From positions 27,449-91,448 of the forward strand of contig NZ_JACXAI010000025.1 in NCBI RefSeq assembly GCF_014773385.1: a stretch of DNA of 64,000 nucleotides, in the 5' to 3' direction. The stretch comes from Metabacillus arenae (lineage in GTDB: Bacteria; Bacillota; Bacilli; Bacillales; Bacillaceae). The notes beneath the pieces were generated by a model. That model was not told where the DNA came from, made no database searches, and saw only the letters and a program-made list of their open reading frames with translations. Position numbers and translations under genes: made by a program. Below are positions 50,808-60,742 of the stretch, one piece after another (within the stretch, counting starts at the first letter, position 1; every line of letters begins with the position of its first letter).

Positions 50808-51524
50808 ATGAACGAATTAAACCTATCGAAACGTTTACAAACTGTTGCAAAATACATAGTAAAAGATTCAATTTTTGCAGATATCGGCTCAGACCATGCC
50901 TATTTGCCTTGTTATGCGATTTTAAACGGATTGGCTAAAGGAGCTGTTGCAGGAGAAATAACAAACGGACCTTACCAATCTGCCATGAATCAGGTGAAAA
51001 AAAATCAGCTCGAGGAGAAAATTGTTGTTCGAAAGGGAGATGGCCTGGAAGTAATTAACCCTGGTGAAGCACAATGTATTACGATTGCGGGTATGGGCGG
51101 CTCACTAATCGCAAAAATTCTCGAGGAGGGAAAAGACAAGCTGAATTCTGCAAAGAGGCTAATCCTGCAACCAAATATTCATGCCGTTCATATTCGCAAG
51201 TGGCTCCTTGCCAATGGGTGGAGGCTGATAGAGGAGGAAATCTTAGAGGAGGACCAAAAACTCTATGAGGTGCTTGTCGCAGAAAAAGGGAATCCTAATG
51301 AGCCTTATGAGGGAATCAACCTGGAAGCAGGACTCTTAATGGGACCTATTTTATTAAAAAAGAAGAATGAAGTGTTTAAGAAAAAATGGCACAATGAAGC
51401 AGAGCATTGGGAAAAAATTATTGAAAAGTTAAGTTTAAATAGTGATAATCCGGAAAATAAAACAAAGAGAAAAGAACTTGAAAATTTATTAGCTTTAGTT
51501 AAGGGGGGATTATGCCATGAGTAA
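50808..51524 (+). CDS. trmK: tRNA (adenine22-N1)-methyltransferase TrmK
   Basis: 238 residues from the ATG at 50808, preceded by gtggtgaaag; an upstream ATG at 50712 adds residues unlike the family. SAM-binding motif FADIGSDHAYLPCYAI and TIAGMGGSLIAKIL are characteristic. A C-terminal coiled-coil part is present (KKKNEVFKKKWHNEAEHWE). TrmK methylates A22 in several tRNAs. The gene (yqfN) overlaps the following Nif3-family gene by eight bases. Confidence 0.95.
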   Translation: MNELNLSKRLQTVAKYIVKDSIFADIGSDHAYLPCYAILNGLAKGAVAGEITNGPYQSAMNQVKKNQLEEKIVVRKGDGLEVINPGEAQCITIAGMGGSLIAKILEEGKDKLNSAKRLILQPNIHAVHIRKWLLANGWRLIEEEILEEDQKLYEVLVAEKGNPNEPYEGINLEAGLLMGPILLKKKNEVFKKKWHNEAEHWEKIIEKLSLNSDNPENKTKRKELENLLALVKGGLCHE

Positions 51525-52638
51525 AGTAGCAAACGGGTACGAAATTATCCAACTATTTGAAAGCTATTCACCTCAAAGATTCGCTGTAGAGGGTGATAAA
51601 ATTGGCTTGCAGATAGGAACACTAAATAAACCGATTCATAATGTCATGATTACTTTAGATTTACTAGAAGAAGTAGCAAATGAAGCGATTGAAAAAAAAG
51701 TTGATTTAATTATTGCTCATCATCCGCCAATTTTCAGGCCGTTAAAAAATATCGTAACAGACAAGCCTGCTGGAAAAATCATCGAAAAATGCTTGAAAAA
51801 CGACATTGCTGTCTATGCAGCCCATACAAACCTTGATGTTGCCGATGGAGGGGTAAATGACCTTTTAGCAGAAGCACTTGGTTTAACGGATACAGAGGTG
51901 TTAGCTCCAACATTCACTGAACCATTAAAGAAACTTGTTGTTTTTGTTCCAAAAGAAAAAGAGAACGTCGTTCGTGAAGCGATTGGAAATGCAGGAGCAG
52001 GGCACATTGGAAATTACAGTCATTGTACATTCAAATCTAATGGAACTGGAACTTTTCTTCCATTAGAGGAAAGTATTCCTTATATTGGAAATAAAGGGAG
52101 TATGGAATTTGTAGAAGAAGTACGTTTAGAAACTATTTTCCCTGCATTCCTTCAGAAAAAAATAATAAAGGCAATGGAAAAGGCTCATCCATATGAAGAA
52201 GTAGCTTATGACATCTATCCCTTAGATAATAAGGGGGAGGAAAAAGGACTTGGCAGAATCGGAAACCTTCCTGAGGAAATGACTTTGCAGCAATTTGCAG
52301 AGATGATTAAAAAATCACTTCAGGTAGAAGGAGTTCGTATGGTTGGTTCTCCACACAGTATCGTGAAAAAAGCAGCCGTCCTTGGAGGTGACGGTAATAA
52401 ATATATTCACACGGCAAAATTTAAAGGTGCAGATGTGTTTGTAACAGGTGATTTATATTTCCACGTTGCTCATGACGCTATGATGATGGGATTAAATGTG
52501 ATTGATCCCGGGCATCATGTTGAAAAGGTCATGATGCAAGGAGTTACAAATGTTCTCCTATCGATGTGTAATGAAAAAGAATATGAAGTCAGTATTTTTC
52601 CTTCTGAAGTAGATACTAATCCATTTAAGTTTATATAA
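51517..52638 (+). CDS. yqfO: Nif3-like dinuclear metal centre protein (YqfO, DUF34)
   Basis: 373 residues. The Nif3/DUF34 metal-binding motifs are present: LIIAHHPPIFRPL, AAHTNLDVADGGVND and the C-terminal DVFVTGDLYFHVAHDA with DPGHHVEKV. An inserted PII-like domain in the middle (about residues 130-235, with KLVVFVPKEKENVV) is typical of the Firmicutes form. The function is unclear; a GTP cyclohydrolase I type 2 label in databases is doubtful. It is coupled to trmK. Confidence 0.92.
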   Translation: MSKVANGYEIIQLFESYSPQRFAVEGDKIGLQIGTLNKPIHNVMITLDLLEEVANEAIEKKVDLIIAHHPPIFRPLKNIVTDKPAGKIIEKCLKNDIAVYAAHTNLDVADGGVNDLLAEALGLTDTEVLAPTFTEPLKKLVVFVPKEKENVVREAIGNAGAGHIGNYSHCTFKSNGTGTFLPLEESIPYIGNKGSMEFVEEVRLETIFPAFLQKKIIKAMEKAHPYEEVAYDIYPLDNKGEEKGLGRIGNLPEEMTLQQFAEMIKKSLQVEGVRMVGSPHSIVKKAAVLGGDGNKYIHTAKFKGADVFVTGDLYFHVAHDAMMMGLNVIDPGHHVEKVMMQGVTNVLLSMCNEKEYEVSIFPSEVDTNPFKFI

Positions 52639-52659
52639 CTAGGGAGTGGACCCGTTTCA

Positions 52660-52765
52660 AAGCTTAGGGTACAAACGCTATAAGACTCTCTTGATAAGGC
52701 AACTCTAGTTTTAGGAGGATAGGCTCTGGAATCTCAGCCACGTTAGGCGTTAGAGCTAGGGCGAA
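52660..52765 (-). repeat. Possible remnant of the structured intergenic repeat
   Basis: TTAGGCGTTAGAGCTAGG at 52743-52760 resembles the reverse complement of the repeat's left outer arm (CTAGCTCCAGCGCCTAG). The rest is not convincingly alignable. Confidence 0.3.
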
Positions 52766-52820
52766 GGTACCATTCTTTATCATGACCTTTATATTTTAAT
52801 TTTGGAAACTATAAGTAAAA

Positions 52821-52860
52821 CCCGGTTCCACTTTAAAAAGTGAACCGGGCTTTCCTTTTT
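52821..52860 (-). terminator. Terminator of ispH (also usable from the + strand)
   Basis: Arms CCCGGTTCCACTTT (52821-52834) and AAAGTGAACCGGG (52837-52849) pair with one bulge. On the minus strand it is followed by TTTTAC; on the plus strand by CTTTCCTTTTT. Confidence 0.85.
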
Positions 52861-52861
52861 A

Positions 52862-53812
52862 TTAGGCTTGTTTTTTCGATTTAATTTTCGGTAAGATTTT
52901 TTGTAATGGAACCTTTCTTTCGCGCACCCAAGTACTTTCATCGTTCTCATCAAATTGATTTAAGAAGTTGATAACTTCTTTTGTAATTGGGGTTGGAGTA
53001 GAAGCCCCTGCGGTTACAGCCACTTTCTTAACGCCTTTTAACCAGTCTAATTGAATTTCAGTTACATCCCCAATTCGGTATGCAGTTGTGCCGGCAATTT
53101 GCTCTGAAACTTGAGCTAACCGGTTGGAGTTATTGCTTTTTGGGTCTCCGACAACAAGAGTTAAATCTGCTTCGTTTGCTTGCTCTGCTACAGCCTCCTG
53201 TCTAACCTGGGTAGCTAAGCATATTTCTTCATGATACTCTACGTGAGGAAATCTTTGCTTTACTTTTTCCATGATGTCATAAACATCCCATTGGCTCATT
53301 GTTGTTTGATTTGTGACTATAATTTTGTCATTTTCAAGTGTTAAATTCTCCACGTCTGCTTCATTTTCAACTAAATGGACAATGTGAGGGGCAACTCCGA
53401 TCGCGCCTTCTGGCTCTGGATGGCCTTTTTTACCAATGTAAATAACATCATAGCCCTCGGACTCTTTTTCCTTAATTAAGTCATGTGTCTTTGTGACGTC
53501 AGGACAAGTAGCATCTAATGTAACAAGACCTTTTTCTTCGGCAAGCTTACGAACCTCAGGGGATACACCGTGAGCAGTGAAAATAACTGTACCCTTGTCC
53601 ACTTGCTTTAAAATTTCAAGCCTATTGCTTCCGTCTAATGTAATAATTCCATCTTCTTCAAATGCATCTGTTACATGTTTATTATGAACAATCATTCCTA
53701 AAATGTAGATTGGCCTCGGTAATGTTTTATCTAATGCCGCATTTTTTGCTATAACCATAGCGTCTACGACGCCATAACAGTATCCACGCGGTGAAATTTT
53801 AATAATTTCCAT
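52862..53812 (-). CDS. ispH: 4-hydroxy-3-methylbut-2-enyl diphosphate reductase IspH
   Basis: 316 residues. The three iron-sulfur cysteines are visible in [18 protein letters not shown] and [11 protein letters not shown]; the active-site ATNQTT-like segment appears as VTNQTTMSQ. It catalyses the last step of the MEP isoprenoid pathway, making IPP and DMAPP. With ispG at the right end of this window, two MEP enzymes lie within 10 kb. The ATG follows aggagg on the minus strand. It is transcribed against trmK-yqfO. Confidence 0.98.
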   Translation of the reverse strand: MEIIKISPRGYCYGVVDAMVIAKNAALDKTLPRPIYILGMIVHNKHVTDAFEEDGIITLDGSNRLEILKQVDKGTVIFTAHGVSPEVRKLAEEKGLVTLDATCPDVTKTHDLIKEKESEGYDVIYIGKKGHPEPEGAIGVAPHIVHLVENEADVENLTLENDKIIVTNQTTMSQWDVYDIMEKVKQRFPHVEYHEEICLATQVRQEAVAEQANEADLTLVVGDPKSNNSNRLAQVSEQIAGTTAYRIGDVTEIQLDWLKGVKKVAVTAGASTPTPITKEVINFLNQFDENDESTWVRERKVPLQKILPKIKSKKQA

Positions 53813-53849
53813 ACATCTTCCTCCTAAAAAGGTATAAAGGAGAGCACAT

Positions 53850-53876
53850 AATAGAAAAAGCCGTTAAACACGGCTT
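53850..53876 (-). terminator. Terminator of yqfQ
   Basis: On the minus strand AAGCCGT (53870-53876) pairs with ACGGCTT (53858-53864) and is followed by TTTC. Short but clear. Confidence 0.75.
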
Positions 53877-53933
53877 AAAACTCTCATAATCTCTTAATAT
53901 TATAGCTGAAGATACAGGAGATTACAAAGAAAG

Positions 53934-54590
53934 TTATACATATAAACGAGGTATGGAAGCACCACTGCTTTTTTTCTTTTTTGATGAGGTTGACGCTGCG
54001 GGTTGTTTGGCAGGTTTCTGTTTCAACGGCTTCTCTACATTTTCTTCTTGAGAAGGTGGTTCCTTTTGATTTTTTGCTTCAATAGGTTCTTTATTTTCCG
54101 TTGTGGATTCTTCCTCATCGCCTGAGTCGCTGTTTTTTAATTGACTATAAATTTTAATCATGGCCGGCAAATTTTTTACTAAGGGACCATATTGTTGAAC
54201 TACTGGGGTTACTTGCTGAGCTATACCAAGCACTTTTTGTACATTCCCAAGCATGCCCGTTATATTAGAAGGATTCATAAGCCCCTGGAGTCCCCCTGAA
54301 GCACCAGCAGAGCCCGCCTGAATATTAGCAGCGCCTTGTGCTCCAGGCATAAAGCGGGATAGAAGTCCTTTTAGTCCTCCACCTCTTCCAGCAGCTTGCA
54401 TAGCACCTTGCCCAAATGGCTGACCAGGAAAACTTCTAAACCCGTTATTTCCCATATTAAATCCTTGATTTCGGATCCGGCCGCCCATTCCGCCAAATAC
54501 GTTTCTGCTAGGAGGCCCGGGAGGCATTTGCCGTGGCGGAAAAAAGCCTCTTGAATTGGAAGGCGGCATCTGTCGTTGTTGCCCAAACAT
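53934..54590 (-). CDS. yqfQ: YqfQ/VrrA family protein
   Basis: 218 residues from ATG (54588-54590) after aaaggag. The N-terminal third is low-complexity and rich in Gln, Gly, Pro, Arg and Met (MFGQQRQMPPSNSRGFFPP). The middle has a hydrophobic conserved part (ITGMLGNVQKVLGIAQQVTP, YGPLVKNLPAMIKIYSQL). The C-terminus is charged and lysine-rich. It corresponds to YqfQ, related to VrrA of the B. cereus group, where the repeat-bearing N-terminus varies between strains. VrrA-like proteins are linked to spores or the envelope, but the function is uncertain. Confidence 0.85.
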   Translation of the reverse strand: MFGQQRQMPPSNSRGFFPPRQMPPGPPSRNVFGGMGGRIRNQGFNMGNNGFRSFPGQPFGQGAMQAAGRGGGLKGLLSRFMPGAQGAANIQAGSAGASGGLQGLMNPSNITGMLGNVQKVLGIAQQVTPVVQQYGPLVKNLPAMIKIYSQLKNSDSGDEEESTTENKEPIEAKNQKEPPSQEENVEKPLKQKPAKQPAASTSSKKKKSSGASIPRLYV

Positions 54591-54784
54591 AGATTTTTCT
54601 CCTTTCAAACAATCTAATCATCCTATCTATAAACTATGCGAAAATGTAAAAAAGGTTTTTAAACACTTATGAAAATTGGAGTTTTCACTAAGTTTCAGTT
54701 ATAATGTTTTGATGGATGAACATCGTTAATTTTGAAGCTGTTTTCGCAAACTTTGTTGTTGCAAAGAAAAGAGACAGCATCTTT

Positions 54785-54892
54785 CTTAAGTCTAGGACGA
54801 GTACCAAGACGAGCTTGAAAAAGGGCTTATGCCTCTCTAAGAAGTTGGCTTGTGACCTCAGGCGGGCTAGGCGCTGGAGCTGGACAACAAGG
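54785..54892 (-). repeat. Structured intergenic repeat, copy R10B (reverse, partial)
   Basis: Read on the minus strand it begins GTTGTCCAGCTCCAGCGCCTAG, then CCCGCCTGAGGTCACAAGCC. It loses similarity after the inner 5' arm, and no clear CGCTTTTC right end remains. It follows R10A head-to-tail. Confidence 0.75.
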
Positions 54893-55015
54893 AAAAGCAG
54901 AAGCGCCTTGACCAGCCCCGACAAGCACAAGACAAGCCTCACGAAAAGGCTGTCTTTGCCTTTTGGGGAGGATTGGCTTGTGACCTCGAGGGGCTAGGCG
55001 CTGGAGCTGGACAAC
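54893..55015 (-). repeat. Structured intergenic repeat, copy R10A (reverse, CTAGCCC-type)
   Basis: On the minus strand: TTGTCCAGCTCCAGCGCC, CCCCTCGAGGTCACAAGCC, inner arms CCTCCCCAAAAGGC/GCCTTTTCGTGAGG, then GCTTGTCTTGTGCTTGTC and AAGGCGCTTCTGCTTTTC. A near-consensus copy in the yqfQ-cshB divergent spacer. The AT-rich leader is not obvious. Confidence 0.9.
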
Positions 55016-55097
55016 CCTGAAACAATGTCAATTGGTTTTCAGAAAAGAGCAATTTTAAAAAAGACGATTTTGTTCATATAAAAAGGAGTTGTCATTA

Positions 55098-56414
55098 ATG
55101 GAAGCATCAAAGTTTAAGGTTTTTAATCTTAAGCCGTTTATAATAGAAGCGATTACGGATAGAGGATTTTATGAACCTACAGAAGTCCAAACACGAATTA
55201 TTCCTTCTGCATTGAAGGGTGAAAGTGTGATTGGCCAGTCACAAACTGGGACAGGAAAGACACACGCATACTTAATCCCCCTATTGAATCAAATCAATCC
55301 AAAAAAAGACAAAGTACAAGCAATCATTGCTGCACCGACACGCGAATTAGCAGATCAAATTTATCAAGAAATAGGTAAAATGACAATGTTTTCTCCAGAT
55401 GGAGAAGAAATTCGCACAAAAAAAATGGTTGGCGGGACAGATAAACAAAAAACGATAGATAAACTGAAAATACAACCCCATTTAGTTGTTGGAACACCAG
55501 GGAGAATTAATGATTTAATTAAGGAGAATGCTCTCCTTGTCCACAATGCTTCCACTCTAGTAATAGACGAAGCTGATATGATTCTTGATATGGGATTCAT
55601 TGAAGATGTTGACCGTATCGCATCCAGTATGGCTGAGGAAATTCAAATGCTGGTTTTTTCAGCAACGATACCAGAAAAACTAAAGCCGTTTTTGAAAAAA
55701 TATATGGAAAATCCAAAATATACACATGTAGCGCCAAAACAAGCAACTGCCGTTAATATAAGCCACGTGTTAATTCCTTCTCGTCATCGCGATAAAGGAA
55801 AGGTTCTCTATGATATGTTGAAAGCTTACAACCCATATTTGGCCATCGTTTTTACAAATACAAAGAAACAGGCTGAATATGTCGCGCAAGGTTTAGCAGA
55901 AAAAGGCTTAAAGGTAGGCCGCATTCATGGCGACCTCTCCCCGCGCGAACGAAAAAAAATGATGAAGCAAATTAATGATTTGGACTTCCAATTTGTTGTT
56001 GCTACCGATCTTGCTGCAAGAGGTATTGACATTGAGGGGGTTAGTCATGTCATTAACTATGAGCTGCCTTCAGATCTTGAATTTTATATTCATCGTGTAG
56101 GAAGAACTGCTCGTGCAGGCTACTCAGGGATTGCAACGACAATTTACGAATTGGCTGATGAAGATGCATTAAATAAACTTGAAAAAATGGGCATTACCTT
56201 CCAATATAAAGATCTTATCGATGGAGAATGGAAGGAGTTGGACGATCGCCACAAACGCAGAAAAAGAAAAAAATCAGCAAATGAAACTGATAAAATGGCA
56301 AAAAGCCTTGTAAGAAAACCTAAAACAGTTAAACCCGGCTATAAAAAGAAAATGACCCAAGAGATGGATCAGATAAAAAAGAGACAGCGTCGTTTAAACC
56401 GGAGAGGAAAATAG
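55098..56414 (+). CDS. cshB: DEAD-box ATP-dependent RNA helicase CshB
   Basis: 438 residues from the ATG at 55098, ten bases after aaaggag. Helicase motifs in order: GQSQTGTGKTHAY (I), APTRELA (Ia), TPGR (Ib), VIDEADMILD (II), FSATIP (III), ATDLAARGIDIEGV (V) and HRVGRTARAG (VI). A basic C-terminal tail (DRHKRRKRKKSA ... KKRQRRLNRRGK) suits RNA binding. CshB works in cold adaptation and ribosome assembly. nfo follows after 12 bases. Confidence 0.97.
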   Translation: MEASKFKVFNLKPFIIEAITDRGFYEPTEVQTRIIPSALKGESVIGQSQTGTGKTHAYLIPLLNQINPKKDKVQAIIAAPTRELADQIYQEIGKMTMFSPDGEEIRTKKMVGGTDKQKTIDKLKIQPHLVVGTPGRINDLIKENALLVHNASTLVIDEADMILDMGFIEDVDRIASSMAEEIQMLVFSATIPEKLKPFLKKYMENPKYTHVAPKQATAVNISHVLIPSRHRDKGKVLYDMLKAYNPYLAIVFTNTKKQAEYVAQGLAEKGLKVGRIHGDLSPRERKKMMKQINDLDFQFVVATDLAARGIDIEGVSHVINYELPSDLEFYIHRVGRTARAGYSGIATTIYELADEDALNKLEKMGITFQYKDLIDGEWKELDDRHKRRKRKKSANETDKMAKSLVRKPKTVKPGYKKKMTQEMDQIKKRQRRLNRRGK

Positions 56415-56426
56415 GAGGAGAAAGTA

Positions 56427-57320
56427 ATGGTTAAGATCGGTTCACATGTATCTATGAGTGGGAAAAAGATGCTGCTTGCATCAAGTGAGGAAGCTGCATC
56501 ATATGGAGCAAACACCTTTATGATTTACACAGGAGCCCCGCAAAATACAAGACGAAAAAAAATAGAAGAGTTAAATATTGAAGCAGGAAGAGCTCACATG
56601 AAGGAACATGGTATTGAAGAAATAATCGTCCATGCTCCATATATTATTAATATTGGAAATACGACGAACCCGGCAACATTTGAATTAGCTGTAGAATTTT
56701 TACGGTCCGAAATTGAACGGACAGATGCTCTTGGGGCAAAGCAAATTGTTCTGCATCCAGGGGCACACGTAGGAGCAGGTGCTGAAATAGGGATTCCCAG
56801 AATTATTGAGGGCCTTAATGAGGTTTTGGATCAAAAGGAAAATGTCCAAATTGCTTTAGAAACAATGGCAGGTAAAGGGTCTGAATGTGGACGGAATTTT
56901 GAAGAACTGGCCAAAATCATTGAAGGTGTGACCCATAATCAACATTTATCGATCTGTTTTGATACATGCCATACCCATGATGCCGGATATGATATCGTAA
57001 ATAACTTTGATGATGTATTGAACGAATTTGATAAAATCATTGGGCTTGACCGTTTAAAAGTTCTCCATATTAATGATAGTAAAAATGTAAAAGGTGCAGG
57101 AAAGGACCGGCACGAAAATATCGGCTTCGGACATATCGGGTTTAAAGCATTGAATTATATTATTCATCACCCTCAGCTTACAGACCTACCAAAAATATTG
57201 GAAACTCCATACGTCGGTGAAGATAAAAAGGATAAAAAACCACCATATAAATTTGAAATTGAGATGCTTAGAAATCAAACATTTGATGAAGGAGTTCTTG
57301 ATAAAATTAAAAATCAGTAA
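56427..57320 (+). CDS. nfo: Endonuclease IV
   Basis: 297 residues. AP endonuclease family 2 with zinc-binding residues in [60 protein letters not shown] and the final Glu in ILETP. It cuts DNA 5' of abasic sites and is important in spore DNA repair in B. subtilis. The start lies behind aggaggag, close to cshB (the same pair as B. subtilis yqfR-yqfS). Confidence 0.97.
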   Translation: MVKIGSHVSMSGKKMLLASSEEAASYGANTFMIYTGAPQNTRRKKIEELNIEAGRAHMKEHGIEEIIVHAPYIINIGNTTNPATFELAVEFLRSEIERTDALGAKQIVLHPGAHVGAGAEIGIPRIIEGLNEVLDQKENVQIALETMAGKGSECGRNFEELAKIIEGVTHNQHLSICFDTCHTHDAGYDIVNNFDDVLNEFDKIIGLDRLKVLHINDSKNVKGAGKDRHENIGFGHIGFKALNYIIHHPQLTDLPKILETPYVGEDKKDKKPPYKFEIEMLRNQTFDEGVLDKIKNQ

Positions 57321-57321
57321 T

Positions 57322-57438
57322 AAGAAAAGCTGAAGGCGCCGGTTTATCTGGGAAAAGCCTAAGACGAGTCATACATCCTCATTCTGGCTCGCCCGAGTGC
57401 TTATCTCCGATAGGCGGGCGCTCTGCGCTTTTCGTTCA
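57322..57438 (+). repeat. Structured intergenic repeat, copy R11A (GGCGCC-type, shortened)
   Basis: TGAAGGCGCCGG at left, TCTGGCTCGCCCGAGTGCTT, TCTCCGATAGGCGGGCGC and the right end TCTGCGCTTTTCGTTC. The inner arms are eroded. Directly followed by R11B. Confidence 0.8.
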
Positions 57439-57606
57439 AAGATAAGAAAGTATAAGTTTTTGTACCAAGTTTTCGTGTCTAGCTCCAGCGCCTAGCCCGC
57501 CTGAGGTCATAAGCCACAAATGAATTGAAGGTAAAGAACACCTTCATTTCATTTGCGTCTTATGCTTGCCCTAGGTTGAACAAGGCGCTTGCGCTTTTCT
57601 TATTTA
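57439..57606 (+). repeat. Structured intergenic repeat, copy R11B (CTAGCCC-type)
   Basis: Leader (aagataagaaagtataagtt), TGTCTAGCTCCAGCGCCTAG, and 24-base inner arms (57509-57532 and 57540-57563) pairing at 21 positions. These arms differ in sequence from those of R2. The right end CGCTTTTCTTATTTAA contains the yqfT stop codon of the opposite strand. Confidence 0.92.
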
Positions 57607-57858
57607 ATTAGTAAATTTCTGAAAAAGTTGATTAACTTCCTGAGCTACAGCAGGGGAAGTTATTTTAGCAATCTCCTTAAGTAATTTTGTGCGTTCTTCA
57701 TTTTTGAAAATGTTTATGTTTTTACCTCTCATTAATTGAACAATATCAGCAGCCTGCTGTTGGTTTATGGCAATTTGGTATTGCTTTGCATACTGCATCA
57801 ATTCATCAACCGTAATATTGTTAAGCTTCTGCTGAATAATTTTTTGAAATAAAATCAA
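57604..57858 (-). CDS. yqfT: YqfT family protein (DUF2624)
   Basis: 84 residues from TTG (57856-57858), preceded by gagaggagg on the minus strand; this matches the 85 residues of B. subtilis YqfT. A longer ATG frame to 57909 is not supported. Predicted soluble and helical: ITVDELMQYAKQYQIAINQQ, ADIVQLMRGKNINIF, and the end QEVNQLFQKF. The function is unknown. The stop lies in the right end of repeat R11B. Confidence 0.88.
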   Translation of the reverse strand: MILFQKIIQQKLNNITVDELMQYAKQYQIAINQQQAADIVQLMRGKNINIFKNEERTKLLKEIAKITSPAVAQEVNQLFQKFTN

Positions 57859-57980
57859 ATTTATTCCTCCTCTCAACACAATGTATGGCTGAGGGAAGAA
57901 AAAGTGCACTTTTTTTGCAGAATGTTTTATATAATAAAGTAAAAAAGCGTTAGCTTGTTTGCATTGGAAGGGAGAATAAA

Positions 57981-58868
57981 ATGACTCAAATTAAAAAACA
58001 GCACAAAAAAGAAAAAACTTCACATGTAATCTACCGCTTTATCATGATAGCGATTGGAGCAGTACTGGCAGCGGTTTCAATTGAACTTTTCCTTGTGCCA
58101 AATAATATTATCGACGGTGGAATTATCGGGATTTCTTTAATATTAGATTATCTAGCACAAAATACTATACCATTTGTTAATTTTGGGGTATTAGTTATCT
58201 TATTAAACCTTCCTTTTATGTATTTTGGGTACAAGCAAATTGGGAAAACATTTATGATTTCTTCGATATTCGGCATAGTGGGGTTGGCGGTTGTCGAATC
58301 ATTTCTCCATCATTTTCATCCATTTACAAGTCAGCCAGTTTTAGCTGCTGTTTTTGGCGGACTTATTTTGGGTGTAGGCGTTGGTTTGGTTATTCGCCAT
58401 GGCGGTGCAATGGATGGAACTGAAATCCTAGGTATCCTTTTGACAAAAAAATTACCCTTTTCAGTCGGGGAATTTGTCATGTTTTTTAATATTTTTATTT
58501 TTGGTTGGGCAGCATTTGTGTTTGGTCCAGAACAAGCTATGTATTCAGTAATGACTTATTATATTGCATTTAAAACAATCGATACCATTATTCAAGGGCT
58601 TGATGAAACGAAGGCGATTATTATCGTTTCAGACCAATTTGAAGAGATTTCTGATGCGATATTGCAAAGGCTTGGCCGCGGTACAACAAAGCTAAAAGGC
58701 AAGGGCGGATACACAGACGAAGAAAAGGATGTCATATATGCGGTTGTCACGCGACTAGAAGTAACCAAGTTAAAAGCTATTATTCATGAGATTGACCCAC
58801 AGGCATTTATTACCATTATGAATACCCAAGAAACAAAGGGTGCCAGATTTAAATCAGCTATTCATTAG
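57981..58868 (+). CDS. yqfU: YitT/YqfU family membrane protein (DUF2179)
   Basis: 295 residues. Five or so N-terminal membrane helices (about residues 18-190) with the family pattern [21 protein letters not shown], and [16 protein letters not shown]-terminal cytoplasmic DUF2179 domain ([39 protein letters not shown]) follows. The transport or signalling role is unknown. The ATG follows aagggag. Position equals B. subtilis yqfU. Confidence 0.92.
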   Translation: MTQIKKQHKKEKTSHVIYRFIMIAIGAVLAAVSIELFLVPNNIIDGGIIGISLILDYLAQNTIPFVNFGVLVILLNLPFMYFGYKQIGKTFMISSIFGIVGLAVVESFLHHFHPFTSQPVLAAVFGGLILGVGVGLVIRHGGAMDGTEILGILLTKKLPFSVGEFVMFFNIFIFGWAAFVFGPEQAMYSVMTYYIAFKTIDTIIQGLDETKAIIIVSDQFEEISDAILQRLGRGTTKLKGKGGYTDEEKDVIYAVVTRLEVTKLKAIIHEIDPQAFITIMNTQETKGARFKSAIH

Positions 58869-59091
58869 CATTTTACTTTACTTAATTCATCACTTTATGT
58901 ATAATTCTTATGTTTGAATGGTAACATTCACTCTTAACGGATGGAAATCGTCAAACTTCTGATGAAACATGAAGATGAAAACTGCCTGCAGGTCCGATTG
59001 ATTCAAGTAACCCTCACAGAGGGAAGTTTATTTTATAAATATTGCATAAATGGTCTGCTTCAAGAAAGCTGCCATTTTTCTTTTACCTAAT

Positions 59092-59112
59092 AAATCGTAA
59101 CGATTCTTACTA
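59092..59112 (+). promoter_or_regulatory. Possible Zur operator upstream of znuC
   Basis: AAATCGTAA (59092-59100) equals one half of the Bacillus Zur box (AAATCGTAATnATTACGATTT). The second half (ATTCTTAC) is poor. It lies 18 bases before the znuC start, and zur is in the same operon. Confidence 0.5.
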
Positions 59113-59129
59113 AAATGAAGGTGAGTAAT

Positions 59130-59903
59130 ATGAAATTACCAATTATTGAGATAAAAGACTTATCTTATAAATATGAGAGACAGAAGGTTTTGGAGGATAT
59201 CAACTTAACGGTTAAAGAAGGTTCGTTTTTAGGTCTTGTAGGACCTAATGGTTCAGGAAAAACGACACTCCTTAAATGTCTTTTAGGCTTGTTAAAGCTT
59301 CAAGAAGGAGAAATAAGATTGTTTGGAGAGGATATCCACAAGTTTAAAAGATGGCATGAGGTTGGATTCGTTTCACAAAAAGCAAATAGCTTTAATACTG
59401 GTTTTCCGGCGTCAGTTTTTGAAGTCGTATCAAGTGGATTGACAGCAAAACTAGGTCTATTTAAAAAAGTTTCAAAGCAAGATAAAGAAAAAGTATACCA
59501 GGCGATCCAGGCAGTTGGTTTAACAGATTTTTCAAGAAAGAACATAGGTGAACTTTCAGGAGGCCAGCAACAGCGGGCCTTTATTGCTAGAGCATTAGTA
59601 AGTGATCCCAAGCTGTTGATTCTCGACGAACCAACAGTCGGTGTAGATGCTGTCACTGTTCAAAATTTTTATGAAATGCTGGAGGATCTTAATTCAAATT
59701 TTGGGATTACGCTAATTTTAGTGACCCATGATGTCGGGACAATTACAGATAAAGTGACACATGTTGCCTGTTTGAATAAAAACCTCCACTTTCATGGAAA
59801 TTCTGCAGAATTTGAAGCATTAAATGAACAGGGGCTTTCAGATTTTTATGGTCATTCTGTCCATGTTTTAACCCATGACCATCATGGAGGGCATCACTCA
59901 TGA
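59130..59903 (+). CDS. znuC: Zinc ABC transporter ATP-binding protein
   Basis: 257 residues from the ATG at 59130 after aaggtgag; the in-frame ATG at 59115 precedes that site. Walker A GPNGSGKTTLLKC, signature LSGGQQQRAFIARAL, Walker B LLILDEPTVGVD and the H-loop VTHDVG are all present. A His-rich C-terminus (HDHHGGHH) is common in zinc and manganese ABC ATPases. It powers metal uptake with ZnuB. Overlaps znuB by four bases. No binding-protein gene is adjacent. Confidence 0.94.
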   Translation: MKLPIIEIKDLSYKYERQKVLEDINLTVKEGSFLGLVGPNGSGKTTLLKCLLGLLKLQEGEIRLFGEDIHKFKRWHEVGFVSQKANSFNTGFPASVFEVVSSGLTAKLGLFKKVSKQDKEKVYQAIQAVGLTDFSRKNIGELSGGQQQRAFIARALVSDPKLLILDEPTVGVDAVTVQNFYEMLEDLNSNFGITLILVTHDVGTITDKVTHVACLNKNLHFHGNSAEFEALNEQGLSDFYGHSVHVLTHDHHGGHHS

Positions 59904-60742
59904 TTACCAGTTTTTTTCAATATGAATTTCTGCAAAATGCTTTATTTTCAGGAATATTAATTGGCTTTATCGCTCCTTTGCTTGGGGTGTTTGTTGTTGT
60001 AAGAAGGCTGTCTTTAATAGCTGATGCCCTAAGTCATGTTACATTGGCCGGAATTGCAGCCAGTTTGCTGTTAGAGAAGAAATTAACCGGTTTTGCTGGG
60101 TTGAATCCAATTTATCTTGGAATGACTTTCTCAGTTACAGGATCACTTTTTATAGAAAAATTAAGGCTGGTTTATAAACATTATCAAGAACTGGCCATCC
60201 CAATTATCCTTTCAAGCGGCATTGGATTAAGCGCCATTTTTATTTCATTGGCAGATGGTTTTAATACAGATTTGTTCAATTATTTATTTGGAAGCGTAAC
60301 GGCTGTAACCCGTTCAGATTTATTTATCATCTTGGTAATAAGTCTTTTAGTTTTAGCAGTCATTTCCTTTTTGTATAAAGAGTTATTTTTGCTTTCATTT
60401 GATGAAGAATATGCATCAGCTTCTGGGATACAGTCAAAATGGATTCATTTTATTTTCATATTGACAACTGCTTTAGTCATTGCCGGATCGATGCGGATTG
60501 TTGGCATTCTTCTCGTATCTTCTTTAATGACTCTGCCTGTTGCTGCAAGCATTCGGATCGCAAAAGGATTTAAACAAACGGTTTTCTTTTCTGTACTATT
60601 CGGCGAAATTTCTGTTATTATAGGATTAATCTTAGCCTATAATTTAGATTTAGCTCCAGGAGGCACGATTGTGATCCTGTCAGTTTTAATTCTTATCATT
60701 ACGATTATAGGTAGTAAGCTTCAAAGGGGTTTTAGTAAATGA
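59900..60742 (+). CDS. znuB: Zinc ABC transporter permease
   Basis: 280 residues of the ABC-3 family with about eight membrane helices. Characteristic segments: [42 protein letters not shown] start (here positions 8-45), [14 protein letters not shown], and [19 protein letters not shown]. It forms the membrane channel for Zn2+ with ZnuC. Both ends overlap neighbours (ATGA with znuC and with zur), so the three genes form one operon. Confidence 0.94.
   Translation: MITSFFQYEFLQNALFSGILIGFIAPLLGVFVVVRRLSLIADALSHVTLAGIAASLLLEKKLTGFAGLNPIYLGMTFSVTGSLFIEKLRLVYKHYQELAIPIILSSGIGLSAIFISLADGFNTDLFNYLFGSVTAVTRSDLFIILVISLLVLAVISFLYKELFLLSFDEEYASASGIQSKWIHFIFILTTALVIAGSMRIVGILLVSSLMTLPVAASIRIAKGFKQTVFFSVLFGEISVIIGLILAYNLDLAPGGTIVILSVLILIITIIGSKLQRGFSK

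Noticed and set aside
54716..54997. An open frame of about 93 codons between yqfQ and cshB on the plus strand (and its antisense)
   Set aside because: It consists of the reverse-oriented repeats R10A and R10B; the amino-acid pattern follows the repeat sequence.
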